Positions 28,682 through 36,666 of a DNA stretch of 64,000 bases are shown here, in pieces (position 1 is the first letter of the stretch; every line of letters begins with the position of its first letter). The stretch is from a virus. Made by a program: the position numbers and the translations under genes. A model generated the notes under the pieces. It worked only from the letters and a program-made list of their open reading frames with translations, searched no databases and had not been told where the DNA came from. The stretch spans positions 30,580 to 94,579 of IMG/VR virus record IMGVR_UViG_3300036820_000008. One strand, 5' to 3'.

Positions 28682-29227
28682 CTAGGAGTCGGTCCGATTC
28701 CACTTCTGGTACGAGGCAGGCACAGAGCCAGTTTTCAGCCCGATCACCCAGGCTCCATTGAACTGGCCGCCGTAGTCATCCGTCATTACTTCGCAGAGAT
28801 CTCCGCCAGAGGCCTCATTGCAGATGAAGCCGCCAGTTCCGCCGTACATAAGCCACTGCTGGTCGCTATCGCCATCGCACGGGGCCATGTCGAGGTGAAT
28901 GTTGTCGTCACCGCCTGAGTCGTCGACGCATTTGCCGGACGCCTCAGAGACGATCGTTCCCCAGTTGCCGATGCCCCCGGACATCGCCCATTCCTGGGAG
29001 CTCTGTCCTCCACAGCCCTGTAGATCGAGGTCTCCGGCATTGTTCTGTATACAGTACGCGGGGTTCGCGTTCAGCGCGAGGTGATGGTATGTTACGGCAG
29101 AGGCACTGGAGACGCCAGCCGAGCTAGTTCCGGCGGAGACGCCGAGTCCAGCCAGGAGGACGCCAACAGCGAGCAGTACGGTCAGGCCAAAGAATCTTCC
29201 GCGAGATCTGAGTCTCTTGAATCCCAT
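28682..29227 (-). CDS. Secreted ricin-B-type (beta-trefoil) lectin, 181 aa
   Basis: From the ATG at 29227 a basic n-region (FKRLRSRGRFF), a hydrophobic core (LTVLLAVGVLLAGLGVSAG) and a Ser/Ala-rich end form a secretion signal, cleaved probably near SSASA. The mature part has three repeated units, each with a Q-x-W motif or variant: SSQEW, DQQWLMY and YQKWNR, typical of ricin-type carbohydrate-binding domains, plus paired Cys. No catalytic domain is attached. It is flanked by its own promoter and terminator and lies next to the strand switch. A start at 29257 is possible but has no ribosome binding site. Role in the phage is unknown; host acquisition is plausible. Confidence 0.85.
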   Translation of the reverse strand: MGFKRLRSRGRFFGLTVLLAVGVLLAGLGVSAGTSSAGVSSASAVTYHHLALNANPAYCIQNNAGDLDLQGCGGQSSQEWAMSGGIGNWGTIVSEASGKCVDDSGGDDNIHLDMAPCDGDSDQQWLMYGGTGGFICNEASGGDLCEVMTDDYGGQFNGAWVIGLKTGSVPASYQKWNRTDS

Positions 29228-29247
29228 GCTACGTGAATTCCTTTCTA

Positions 29248-29338
29248 GAGAGGACATGGAAGAGATGCACGGGATAGTATACCGTACGCTATAATACCGA
29301 TCACGACCGAGTCAGGGAGAGGACATGGAAGAGATGCA
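29248..29338. repeat. 22-bp direct repeat around divergent promoters
   Basis: The bases GAGAGGACATGGAAGAGATG followed by CA occur at 29248-29269 and 29317-29338. The second copy is the ribosome binding site and first codons of the 159-aa gene. The first begins a 12-codon remnant (MEEMHGIVYRTL, stop at 29292-29294). It looks like a relic of tandem duplication. Confidence 0.75.
29276..29295. promoter_or_regulatory. Overlapping divergent promoters at the strand switch
   Basis: TATACT on the minus strand (29276-29281) serves the lectin gene. TATAAT on the plus strand (29290-29295) serves the operon beginning at 29325. The -10 boxes are eight bases apart, so the two promoters probably exclude each other. 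Confidence 0.65.
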
Positions 29339-29804
29339 GGGAGAAGACCCGAGGCCATACAGGACCTTCAGCGAGGTGCTGGAGGAGACGGTGGCCCAGA
29401 TCGACAGGAGCTTTCCGGCGGCGGCAAGTTTTCCCGAAACCGTGCAGTGGGCGGCCAATGATGTGGCGAAGGTTGTGTGGAGCGAGCAGTGCTCCTATGA
29501 CCACGACTCCGTTAGGGAGGCGGAGGACCCGCTATACCCTGGCAGGATATGTGTAGAGTGGAGAAGAGACCAGGGATATCTGGGCGATTACGGCATGGAC
29601 AAGGTGGAGGTGAGGGAGCTTATCGTTCAGCTGAATAATGCGCTGGGCGATGACGCCTTCCTCCTCGCGGAGGTGAAGGGGCCGGTGGATCCGGCTGGCG
29701 TGATGGCAAGGTCCAGGATGGCAAGGGATCGTGCGAGGATCACGCGAATAGCAGATGACGGGAAGCTCGAGAACGCTACCGGCCCGGACCCGGACACGGT
29801 ATAA
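29325..29804 (+). CDS. Hypothetical protein, 159 aa; paralogue of next gene
   Basis: GAGAGGAC before the ATG. The N-terminal 70 residues (PYRTFSEVLEETVAQI ... SFPETVQWAA ... CSYDHDSV) align with the start of the following gene. Helical and acidic; no catalytic motif seen. First gene of the plus-strand RtcB operon. Confidence 0.72.
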   Translation: MEEMQGEDPRPYRTFSEVLEETVAQIDRSFPAAASFPETVQWAANDVAKVVWSEQCSYDHDSVREAEDPLYPGRICVEWRRDQGYLGDYGMDKVEVRELIVQLNNALGDDAFLLAEVKGPVDPAGVMARSRMARDRARITRIADDGKLENATGPDPDTV

Positions 29805-29805
29805 T
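29800..29805 (+). promoter_or_regulatory. -10 box overlapping a stop codon
   Basis: TATAAT overlaps the TAA stop of the 159-aa gene and lies six bases before the ATG of the next gene, giving a leaderless internal transcript. Confidence 0.65.
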
Positions 29806-29811
29806 ACCGCT

Positions 29812-30690
29812 ATGACCGAGACATCAGGGGATAAGGCAGAGCGCAGGTCCGGCGAGTACGGCGAGTACGGCGAGTACCGTTCATATGAGCAGGTGTTCAG
29901 CGATGTTGGTGAGCGGATTAGGGCGGACTTCCCGGCGACCGCGGCTTTCCCAGAGATCATGGAGCGCCTACGGGTCGAGATGGCGAACGCTGAGTGGAAG
30001 ATGCAGTGTGCATACAACCACGATACGGTAACCCCCGACAGCTGTAAGGACGGCATCCTGGCCATTTACTGGTATGAGGCGCAGAACAACGGCAAGGGGA
30101 GTACGGGTGCCAGAAAGGATGGCCAGCGGGATAGACCGGATATTCCTATCACAAGAGATGGCGCACCGATCGGACGTGACTTTATTGTCACCACGATCAC
30201 CCGCAAGGAGGCGCGAGAGCTGGCCCACCAGATCCTCTATGCGATAGGGGATCCCGTCCCTCTTCGTGTCAGCGATACCGGCGACGTGTATACGGCAGGC
30301 ATGGTGACAGCAAGCCAGACAGGCATGGTGTCGCCAGATCCGTCTGGCTTGCTGTATTCGTTCTCCGATCCTCCGGTTAAGATCGTTGACGCTCCGTCTG
30401 GCATGCGGCCGGGGTATCAGGGCGATATCGAGGTCGACACCAGACAGAAATTGTCTAGGGCCGAGGCAGAGGATCTCCTGGCTAGTGCTGAGGCCGATGA
30501 TTCGGGCGGCGGCATATGCCGTGGGGCGGGCCTGTCTGGGGCCGAGAAGGACGCAGATGCAGGTCAGCATAGCATGTCTCTGTCAGAGTCCGTCCAGGCC
30601 CGGGTTACTCGAGACAGAGAGGATCGCGCCACCCTCGCACAGCGTCGTCAGCTGGCCCGTATCGAGGGCCGTCCAGAGCCGAGGTACTGA
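29812..30690 (+). CDS. Hypothetical protein, 292 aa, leaderless
   Basis: TATAAT, six bases, then ATG; no ribosome binding site. Near the N-terminus GEYGEYGEY is coded by a 9-base tandem repeat. Residues about 25-80 (SYEQVFSDVGERIRADFPAT, CAYNHDTV) match the upstream paralogue. The C-terminal half is Ser/Asp/Glu-rich and probably disordered, ending in a basic helix. No enzyme motif recognised. Confidence 0.72.
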   Translation: MTETSGDKAERRSGEYGEYGEYRSYEQVFSDVGERIRADFPATAAFPEIMERLRVEMANAEWKMQCAYNHDTVTPDSCKDGILAIYWYEAQNNGKGSTGARKDGQRDRPDIPITRDGAPIGRDFIVTTITRKEARELAHQILYAIGDPVPLRVSDTGDVYTAGMVTASQTGMVSPDPSGLLYSFSDPPVKIVDAPSGMRPGYQGDIEVDTRQKLSRAEAEDLLASAEADDSGGGICRGAGLSGAEKDADAGQHSMSLSESVQARVTRDREDRATLAQRRQLARIEGRPEPRY

Positions 30691-30692
30691 CG

Positions 30693-30923
30693 ATGCCATT
30701 CATTCCTGATGAGTATGACGGTACGGGCGGCAAGGACGCCTCAGAGGAGCCGGTGCCTGCTCTGATACAAAATGCCGCTGAGGCGCACGAGCTATTCACG
30801 GCTTATGCCCATGTCGGATTCACGCGCGACGAGGCGCTCAAGATCGTCATTGCGATTACGCTCGAGAACATGCGGTTCAACCTCAACAGGCGAGCGGCCG
30901 AGCAGGAGCGGGGCAACGACTGA
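30693..30923 (+). CDS. Hypothetical protein, 76 aa
   Basis: Two bases after the upstream stop, and one-base overlap with the next ATG. The helix AAEAHELFTAYAHVGFTRDE and the following IAITLENM look like a conserved small phage domain, but I cannot name it. Confidence 0.7.
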   Translation: MPFIPDEYDGTGGKDASEEPVPALIQNAAEAHELFTAYAHVGFTRDEALKIVIAITLENMRFNLNRRAAEQERGND

Positions 30924-31147
30924 TGGCTGAGGTAAGGGTGACACCAGCGATCGCCGAAGGGCTGTCGATAGTCTTCGATGACGATCACATCAAGGGCATC
31001 GAGATGTCACGCGGGATCATCCGGGACAGCGTAACAGACAATCCTGAGTTCGACGGCACGTTTCGACTAGTCCTCCGTTTTGCTGCGGAGCAGGCTCCGC
31101 ACTGGGCTGATAGCAATGGCAGGCAGATCGAAACGAGCCAGGACTAG
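30923..31147 (+). CDS. Hypothetical protein, 74 aa
   Basis: Starts on the last base of the previous stop (TGATGG). Mixed alpha/beta with no Cys. Sits directly before rtcB with an 18-base gap. Function unknown. Confidence 0.68.
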   Translation: MAEVRVTPAIAEGLSIVFDDDHIKGIEMSRGIIRDSVTDNPEFDGTFRLVLRFAAEQAPHWADSNGRQIETSQD

Positions 31148-31165
31148 ACTGCAGAGGCGGATGGT

Positions 31166-32365
31166 ATGGAGCAGATAAACAAGAAGCTGTTTAACTGGGC
31201 TTCTATTCTCGAGGATGGTGCCCGGGAACAGACGATCCGAACAGCAAGCATGCCGTTCATACACCCGCATGTGGCCGTCATGGCCGATGCTCACTGGGGC
31301 AGAGGAGCAACCGTAGGGTCGGTTATTCCGACGGTCGGGGCGATCATTCCAGCGGCCGTGGGAGTAGATATCGGGTGCGGGATGATAGCGCACAGGACAT
31401 CGCTGACGGCCGAAGATCTGGCCGATCCTGTGATTCGCCGCAGGATCCGCGAGGAGATCGAGCGCTGTATCCCGCTGTCTATGGGGATGTACAATCAGAG
31501 CCTCTGGGATCACAAGACAGAGCGTCGCGTCCAGGAGCTCGAGTCGATATCTGGGGCGGCGGATGCGAATGAGATCGCAGATTGGACCATGCAGATTGGA
31601 TCTCTCGGGTCAGGTAACCACTTCATCGAGATCAGCATCGACGAAGAGGACCGTATCTGGCTGTTTCTGCACTCAGGTTCCAGGGGCGTCGGCAACAAGC
31701 TGGCGATGAGGCACATCAAGATCGCCCAGGAGTTCTGCGAACGGTACTGGATTGATCTTCCTGATCCCGACCTTGCGTATCTGGTCGAGGGGACGCCTGA
31801 GTTCGACAACTATCTGAGGTGTCTCACCTGGGCGCAGCATTTCGCTCTGCTCAATCGGGAGGAGATGATGCACAGGGTAGAGGAATCTGTCTATCACGTC
31901 ACCGGCAGGAACTGGTTCGTCGACGAGCGCGTCAACTGCCACCACAACTACACCGAGCAGATGAGCGGCGAGCTGATCGCCAAGTGGAAGTACCCCAAGG
32001 GGCGTAAGGGGCACATATGGCTCTCCCGTAAGGGTGCCATCGATGCCACCGAAGGCAGGCCGGGGCTGATTCCTGGATCGATGGGGACGCGCTCGTATGT
32101 CGTCGAGGGCAAGGGGAACCTGCTCTCGCTCAACTCGTCTCCGCACGGGGCGGGGCGTGAGTACAGCCGTTCTGCGGCCAAGAAGACGTTCACACGCGCG
32201 CAGCTCGACGAGGCGATGATCGGCATCGAGTGGCGGCATAGCGATGCCTTCCTGGACGAGATTCCACAGGCATACAAGGACATCGACGTAGTGATGAATG
32301 ATGCATCGGATCTAGTCCGCATCAGGCACACTTTGCGTCAGATCATCAATGTCAAAGGAGACTGA
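31166..32365 (+). CDS. rtcB: RtcB-type RNA ligase, 399 aa
   Basis: RtcB joins RNA ends carrying 2',3'-cyclic phosphate (or 3'-phosphate) to 5'-OH using GTP and Mn2+. Signature residues are all present: VDIGCGM (D68, C71), GSLGSGNHFIE (N151, H152), HSGSRGVGN (H169), HHNYTE (H259/H260), and SSPHGAGR with H327, the expected guanylylated His. Length is typical of the short bacterial form. No Archease gene is visible. In a phage the likely job is repair of tRNA or mRNA cut by host anticodon nucleases or toxins. It is embedded in a plus-strand operon of small unknown genes. Confidence 0.95.
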   Translation: MEQINKKLFNWASILEDGAREQTIRTASMPFIHPHVAVMADAHWGRGATVGSVIPTVGAIIPAAVGVDIGCGMIAHRTSLTAEDLADPVIRRRIREEIERCIPLSMGMYNQSLWDHKTERRVQELESISGAADANEIADWTMQIGSLGSGNHFIEISIDEEDRIWLFLHSGSRGVGNKLAMRHIKIAQEFCERYWIDLPDPDLAYLVEGTPEFDNYLRCLTWAQHFALLNREEMMHRVEESVYHVTGRNWFVDERVNCHHNYTEQMSGELIAKWKYPKGRKGHIWLSRKGAIDATEGRPGLIPGSMGTRSYVVEGKGNLLSLNSSPHGAGREYSRSAAKKTFTRAQLDEAMIGIEWRHSDAFLDEIPQAYKDIDVVMNDASDLVRIRHTLRQIINVKGD

Positions 32366-32366
32366 T

Positions 32367-32558
32367 ATGACCAGCAAAGAGGCGACGGAGTTTCTCGTCG
32401 AGCACGGGGAGTCTTTCACCTGGGCGCTGGCCGTCGTCAGCGACGCCCGGTTCGACGGCACCGCCAACCTGCTCAAGTGGGACATCGCGTACGACGATGA
32501 GAAACAGTTCACGATAACCCCACGCGAATACGCCGTGAGAGATGGTGCCAGAGAATGA
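32367..32558 (+). CDS. Hypothetical protein, 63 aa
   Basis: AAAGGAG before the ATG at 32367. Compact, with an acidic helix start and beta-rich end (KQFTITPREYAV). Overlaps the next start as ATGA. Function unknown. Confidence 0.7.
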   Translation: MTSKEATEFLVEHGESFTWALAVVSDARFDGTANLLKWDIAYDDEKQFTITPREYAVRDGARE

Positions 32559-33064
32559 ACATTCAACCACAGCCATATGTAGATCCGGAGCTATTCATTA
32601 CGCAGCGGTTCGCGGAGGAAGAGTATCTCATCAATCGATGCGGTGGCCTGCTCGACTCCGGAACGATATACGAGCTTGTAGATGATCTGCGCCACTTCCT
32701 ATGGCGTGGCAAGCCGATATCCGAAGATAGCATCCTGTACATTTCGCATTTCCGGCCGCATCGTATGGCGCTTGAATATGAGGCCAAGAAGGCGCTGATG
32801 CGTCGTCACGAGATGCGTCTGGTCGATCGTAATCCGGCGAAGCGAATGTGCTCTCACTGTACGATTCTGCACGATGCTCATGGCGATGGCGGGTGGGAGC
32901 CGTGGCCCTGCGAAGACATTCGGATCATGATGTCCGTATGGTCTGATCACCCCGACTATCGCAAGATGATGATGTCGGTCGGCGCTATTCGTGCAGAGGA
33001 CCCCGTGAGGCCAGAGAATCCTGCCCAGAGTCGTATGAAATGGAACGGGAGCGGAGTAACGTGA
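32555..33064 (+). CDS. DUF6221-like protein, 169 aa
   Basis: The middle and end (EYEAKKALMRRHE ... CSHC ... PWPCEDIRIMMSVWSDHPDYR) follow the pattern I recall for DUF6221 proteins: a residue block AKR, a Cys/His pair, and a final YADHPGYR-like motif. That family is common in actinobacteria and their phages, with unknown function. Start coupled by ATGA. Confidence 0.75.
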   Translation: MNIQPQPYVDPELFITQRFAEEEYLINRCGGLLDSGTIYELVDDLRHFLWRGKPISEDSILYISHFRPHRMALEYEAKKALMRRHEMRLVDRNPAKRMCSHCTILHDAHGDGGWEPWPCEDIRIMMSVWSDHPDYRKMMMSVGAIRAEDPVRPENPAQSRMKWNGSGVT

Positions 33065-33339
33065 GTCTACGGGGCTTCATGTTCGAGCCTGTCTGTGTTG
33101 TGCACGGCCCGATGAGATTCAAGATCGAGGGCTGCTGGTTTTTGTGCAATGGGTGGGATGGATCCCCCTGCTGTGCGCTGTCGTCTGAACAGGTAGCAGA
33201 TAACCCGGCCGCCTATGCCAGAGTCAGGCCTTCTGCGGATAGTCACCGGTCTATTCACGGTTACGTTATGGCGATACCAGAAGAATCACCTGCAGGACTT
33301 TCCGCTGATATGTACACGGAGGGTTCTGCGCACCCATAA
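33061..33339 (+). CDS. Hypothetical Cys-containing protein, 92 aa
   Basis: GTG start overlapping the previous stop (GTGA). CVVHGPMRFKIEGCWFLCNG and CCAL give a possible metal site. Last gene before the 159-base gap and late promoter. Function unknown. Confidence 0.65.
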   Translation: MSLRGFMFEPVCVVHGPMRFKIEGCWFLCNGWDGSPCCALSSEQVADNPAAYARVRPSADSHRSIHGYVMAIPEESPAGLSADMYTEGSAHP

Positions 33340-33429
33340 CTTTCAGCTAATTACCGCTATTTACCTGCGGAAATAATTCTGGCCTTATACCTTGCACGCC
33401 CTTTCGGCTGACCGCTTAGCTGAGGGGGC

Positions 33430-33459
33430 TTTACTTGTGCCCGCCGCGTACCCTATACT
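33430..33459 (+). promoter_or_regulatory. Probable late promoter
   Basis: TTTACT (33430-33435), an 18-base spacer, and TATACT (33454-33459), about 33 bases before the first packaging gene. The only -35/-10 pair of this quality in the 33340-33498 gap. Confidence 0.6.
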
Positions 33460-33498
33460 TGTGCCTGAGGATGGCTGGAAGCAGGGACAGGTGGCAAG

Positions 33499-34428
33499 AT
33501 GGTCGAGGAGGCACCGCGACGGAGGGTCAGGAAGCCAGCGTCGGGGCAGACGACCGCAGCTCGTGGAGGACGGGTTGCGGCACGCCGCTCTGGAACGCAG
33601 GCCGAGGCCGCCGTTCGTGAGCCGGACGACCAAGATGCAGTAGACGAGGTAATCTCGGACCTCGACGAACCATCGGAGCTTCAGCGGGCTCCACATGCGC
33701 CTGTCCCTCCTCCAGCCTCCCGGCGTACGAAGCCGGCTGCTGCCAAGACCCGCAGGAAGCGCACCGTTACGACGGAGCGTGAAGATGCGGATGACATGCA
33801 CACCATGGACGGGCATGTAGCCGAGAGGGCTGTGCGGCCCCGCAACCCCCTCATCGAAGTTCCTGACAAGGCTGAGGCTGCCGAGGACCCTGGTTCGGGC
33901 GAGGCAAAGCTGCAGCGCCGAGTTCTTGATCCCACCCAGCTATATCGCGGGCGCGCGAGGATGGCTCTCATGCGCGATCTCGCCATGGGCGAGTGGACGA
34001 ATGAGACTATAGCCAAGTCGGTTGGCGTACATCCTGAGTTCATACGGGACTTCGCAGAGACGTATGCGGAGGACATCGCCGAGGTACGCGCCGCGCTACA
34101 GGGACAGGTCGCTATTGAGTCGGGCGGCCTGTGGATAAGCAAGCGCGTAAACCGCCTCGCGGAGCTCCAGGGTGACTATGAGGACATTGACCTCGTGGTC
34201 GAGGAGATGCGCAAGAACTGGCGAGAGAAAACAGAGACTGACGCCAACATGACTCTTGGGTCTCGTAGGCACCAGGCACTGCTCAGGGCGAAGATATCGA
34301 TCCTCAAGGCAGTCAGTGACGAGCTGGCCCCGAGCAAGGCGAAGCAGGACGAAGACATGGACCGGAATACCGTACGATACGTCATTGAGCAGGACGATGG
34401 CGACGACATAATCGAGGCACTAACGTGA
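33499..34428 (+). CDS. Terminase small subunit candidate, 309 aa
   Basis: The N-terminal 140 residues are basic, Ala/Pro-rich and disordered. Residues about 166-190 (WTNETIAKSVGVHPEFIRDF) form a helix-turn-helix as in small terminases, followed by a helical oligomerisation-like region. It opens the late operon, six genes before the large terminase. Small subunit is inferred from position and fold; a general DNA-binding protein is the alternative. Confidence 0.65.
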   Translation: MVEEAPRRRVRKPASGQTTAARGGRVAARRSGTQAEAAVREPDDQDAVDEVISDLDEPSELQRAPHAPVPPPASRRTKPAAAKTRRKRTVTTEREDADDMHTMDGHVAERAVRPRNPLIEVPDKAEAAEDPGSGEAKLQRRVLDPTQLYRGRARMALMRDLAMGEWTNETIAKSVGVHPEFIRDFAETYAEDIAEVRAALQGQVAIESGGLWISKRVNRLAELQGDYEDIDLVVEEMRKNWREKTETDANMTLGSRRHQALLRAKISILKAVSDELAPSKAKQDEDMDRNTVRYVIEQDDGDDIIEALT

Positions 34429-35141
34429 ACCGAGATCACGATCAGGAAGTAGTCAATCGGCATGTGTGCATAAAGCATGCTGATCACACGCGCGAAGATG
34501 TGCTTGCAGAGATCGACGTTGAGAGTGGGCTGTATCCGTCGCCGGATATCGCTAAGGCCATACGTGACTACTATGACTTTGGCGGCTGGGACAGGGTCGC
34601 AAACGACATTCGGCACAAGGATGAGGCCGAAAAGCAGGCTGACGAGATAGTATTCGGCCATAACTGGATGCCCGATGGCATCTTCGGGGTACAGTTCGAC
34701 CCAACTCCGCTGCAGCTGTACTACAGCCCGCCGGATGAGGCGCGGCAGAACAACCAGCGCATGCAGGAAGACATTTGGCGCAGGCGTTTCGGTGGCCTTG
34801 CGGCGCGCGGTAATCCGATCCAGGCGGCTAGCAGTTACATCACGGCCCGGTACTCGCGTATTGACGACGATATGCCATGGGCTTGCATCCGGCCGATGGA
34901 AGAGGGATCCTTTGTCCCTCCGGACGTGCTTGATGATTTGCGGCGTAACCTCGAGTACTGCATGCTCAGCAACGTCTGGGCCATGGGGCCGTCCGTAACG
35001 ACATACGAACCGCCCATTCCTACGCTGTGGCAGCGATTCGTGGTCGGATTCAGGGCGTTGCGTAGGGATCTGGCTGAACTGGCATACGAGATGATATCCG
35101 GCCGTGAGTTCCCGGGTGATGACGCGCTGGAGGACCGGTAA
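34425..35141 (+). CDS. Hypothetical protein, 238 aa
   Basis: GTG start overlapping the previous stop. Contains a GVQFDPTPLQLYYSPPDE segment and many aromatic and Arg residues; no membrane span. In late operons such genes are often accessory packaging or head proteins, but nothing here proves that. Confidence 0.72.
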   Translation: MNRDHDQEVVNRHVCIKHADHTREDVLAEIDVESGLYPSPDIAKAIRDYYDFGGWDRVANDIRHKDEAEKQADEIVFGHNWMPDGIFGVQFDPTPLQLYYSPPDEARQNNQRMQEDIWRRRFGGLAARGNPIQAASSYITARYSRIDDDMPWACIRPMEEGSFVPPDVLDDLRRNLEYCMLSNVWAMGPSVTTYEPPIPTLWQRFVVGFRALRRDLAELAYEMISGREFPGDDALEDR

Positions 35142-35416
35142 TGGCATCGGTACCTGTCCCCCAAACTGTCTCTGGGATCATTATAGCAGCGACTAGCGTT
35201 GCCGTCTGGTCCGTCCAGACATACGTGTTCCATGGGGCAATGCCTGCGTATGTGTCCGCTTCGCTGGGCGGCGTGATATCTGGTGTAGTCGGCGCGATTG
35301 TGGCGCATATCAATCTGTACAGGATCCCTCCGGACCTCAAGGCGACATTCGGCCGCTGGCTTGCAGAGCGGCGCAAGGCTGAGTCTGCCGAGAGACTTGC
35401 GGGCGGTGCGGCATGA
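35141..35416 (+). CDS. Two-span membrane protein, 91 aa
   Basis: Hydrophobic spans at about residues 10-28 (VSGIIIAATSVAVWSVQTY) and 37-56 (YVSASLGGVISGVVGAIVAH), then a basic amphipathic tail. This is the size and layout of a class II holin, but the position among packaging genes is unusual for one. Confidence 0.7.
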   Translation: MASVPVPQTVSGIIIAATSVAVWSVQTYVFHGAMPAYVSASLGGVISGVVGAIVAHINLYRIPPDLKATFGRWLAERRKAESAERLAGGAA

Positions 35417-35811
35417 GGACCGAAGACGGCATCTGGTGTGATGTCAAGAAGTGCAGGATAAAGGCTTTCCGAATACACAGTTGCAATGTGGAGCAGTCTG
35501 AATTCGCATTCTGCGAGCAGCACAACAAGGATTGGGTAGAGAAGACGCGCGGAACCCAGCAGGCATTTAGATGCCCGCGGTGTCTGCCGAATTTCCTTAC
35601 GCAGCAGGAGAACGCTGCGAATCTGCCCAATCACGCTCTGGTGCAGCTTCCTCCTCCGATTGTCGGGCCGTTGGCCATGGCCATCGAGGATGCGATGATG
35701 CGCGAGGGCGTCCTGAGTCACAACAGGATCAAGGTGCTGCAGCGCCTCGCGGCGTGCGATGACCCATATGTCTCGGCTATCTTCCGAAGTACAGCCGAGG
35801 TGACAGTGTGA
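35413..35811 (+). CDS. Cys-rich hypothetical protein, 132 aa
   Basis: Coupled by ATGA. CDVKKCR, FCEQH and CPRC in the first 60 residues suggest one or two zinc sites (LIM-like spacing), followed by a helical C-terminus. Function unknown. Confidence 0.7.
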   Translation: MRTEDGIWCDVKKCRIKAFRIHSCNVEQSEFAFCEQHNKDWVEKTRGTQQAFRCPRCLPNFLTQQENAANLPNHALVQLPPPIVGPLAMAIEDAMMREGVLSHNRIKVLQRLAACDDPYVSAIFRSTAEVTV

Positions 35812-35990
35812 ACGGAGACGTGATTGGTATGGTGTGGCGCTCAGGTCGTCATCGGCCGCGTCACATCTATGCCCAGGTCGGTCCTGTCCCAGATGACTTG
35901 GACCAAGAGGTCGTGTTCTGCGAGACAGAAGAGATAGCTGCACATGTTATTGCATCGCACAATGCAGGAATCGGCGGTGCTACGGAATGA
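35808..35990 (+). CDS. Hypothetical protein, 60 aa
   Basis: GTG start overlapping the previous stop (GTGA). Compact alpha/beta, acidic end. Overlaps the next gene by ATGA. Function unknown. Confidence 0.66.
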   Translation: MNGDVIGMVWRSGRHRPRHIYAQVGPVPDDLDQEVVFCETEEIAAHVIASHNAGIGGATE

Positions 35991-36295
35991 GCATGCAGGT
36001 GCCGGGCATGTCCGCCGAATGCTATTACTACCAGCAGTGCGTGTGCGATTCTGGATGCGCGAACTTCGTTAAATGTATGGATCTTGGTCCTCTGCACGAA
36101 GAGGAAGTCACACAGAGATTCACTGCCAAGTCATCCGTACTCGTCTGTGTCATCTGTGGCGGCGACCATCCGTTTGATTTTAGCGCCGACAGCATTGAGC
36201 GCTGTCTGAAGAAGAGAGACGATGACTACCACAACGATAGGCTGCGATCGTACGTAAACGACCATCTTCGCCAGATCACGGTGATTCCGAGATGA
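35987..36295 (+). CDS. Cys-rich hypothetical protein, 102 aa
   Basis: CVCDSGC, CMD and CVICGGDHPF give a probable zinc knuckle pair; the C-terminal part is charged and helical. Coupled on both sides by ATGA. Function unknown. Confidence 0.68.
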   Translation: MSMQVPGMSAECYYYQQCVCDSGCANFVKCMDLGPLHEEEVTQRFTAKSSVLVCVICGGDHPFDFSADSIERCLKKRDDDYHNDRLRSYVNDHLRQITVIPR

Positions 36296-36666
36296 AGATC
36301 ACGGGAGCTCGTCGGGTGCCCACTTTCGACGACATCGAGAATGCTGGCGATTACTCTGGCCCACACCCTCTGCAGAAGGGTGAGTGCGAGGTCAAGGTCA
36401 TCTGGTTCCTTCTGCCGATACACAAAGGCAGGGACAAGTTTGACCGACCGGATGAGGGCAGTGGAATTCATGGCGTGTATGATCCGCCGTGGACATTCAC
36501 TGAGTGTCCTGATGGCTCGGTTGAGATTCGTGCTTCGATAGGGTGCGGGGCCAGCGACAAAGGATACTACTGGCACGGATACCTGGACAGCGGTAATGTC
36601 TGGAGGCAAGTGTTATGTCTACCCAGGCAGTCCATCGATACGGGCCACGTAAGGCCTGCCGGGTAG
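36292..36666 (+). CDS. Hypothetical protein, 124 aa
   Basis: Contains HGVYDPPWTFTECPDGSVEI and GYYWHGYLDSGNVW, beta-rich. I recall similar short proteins with a PPW-T-F pattern in actinophages, without known role. It overlaps the large terminase start by 52 bases. Confidence 0.7.
   Translation: MKITGARRVPTFDDIENAGDYSGPHPLQKGECEVKVIWFLLPIHKGRDKFDRPDEGSGIHGVYDPPWTFTECPDGSVEIRASIGCGASDKGYYWHGYLDSGNVWRQVLCLPRQSIDTGHVRPAG

Noticed and set aside
28451-28918. 155-codon plus-strand frame across the lectin terminator
   Set aside because: It overlaps the lectin gene on the opposite strand and the terminator hairpin, and has no start signal.
29855-29885. 9-bp GGCGAGTAC repeats as a regulatory repeat
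   Set aside because: They lie in frame in the 292-aa gene and code for GEYGEYGEY, so simple coding slippage explains them.
35141-35416. Holin assignment for the two-span membrane protein
   Set aside because: Layout fits, but no endolysin or other lysis gene is nearby and several similar membrane proteins occur in the window.
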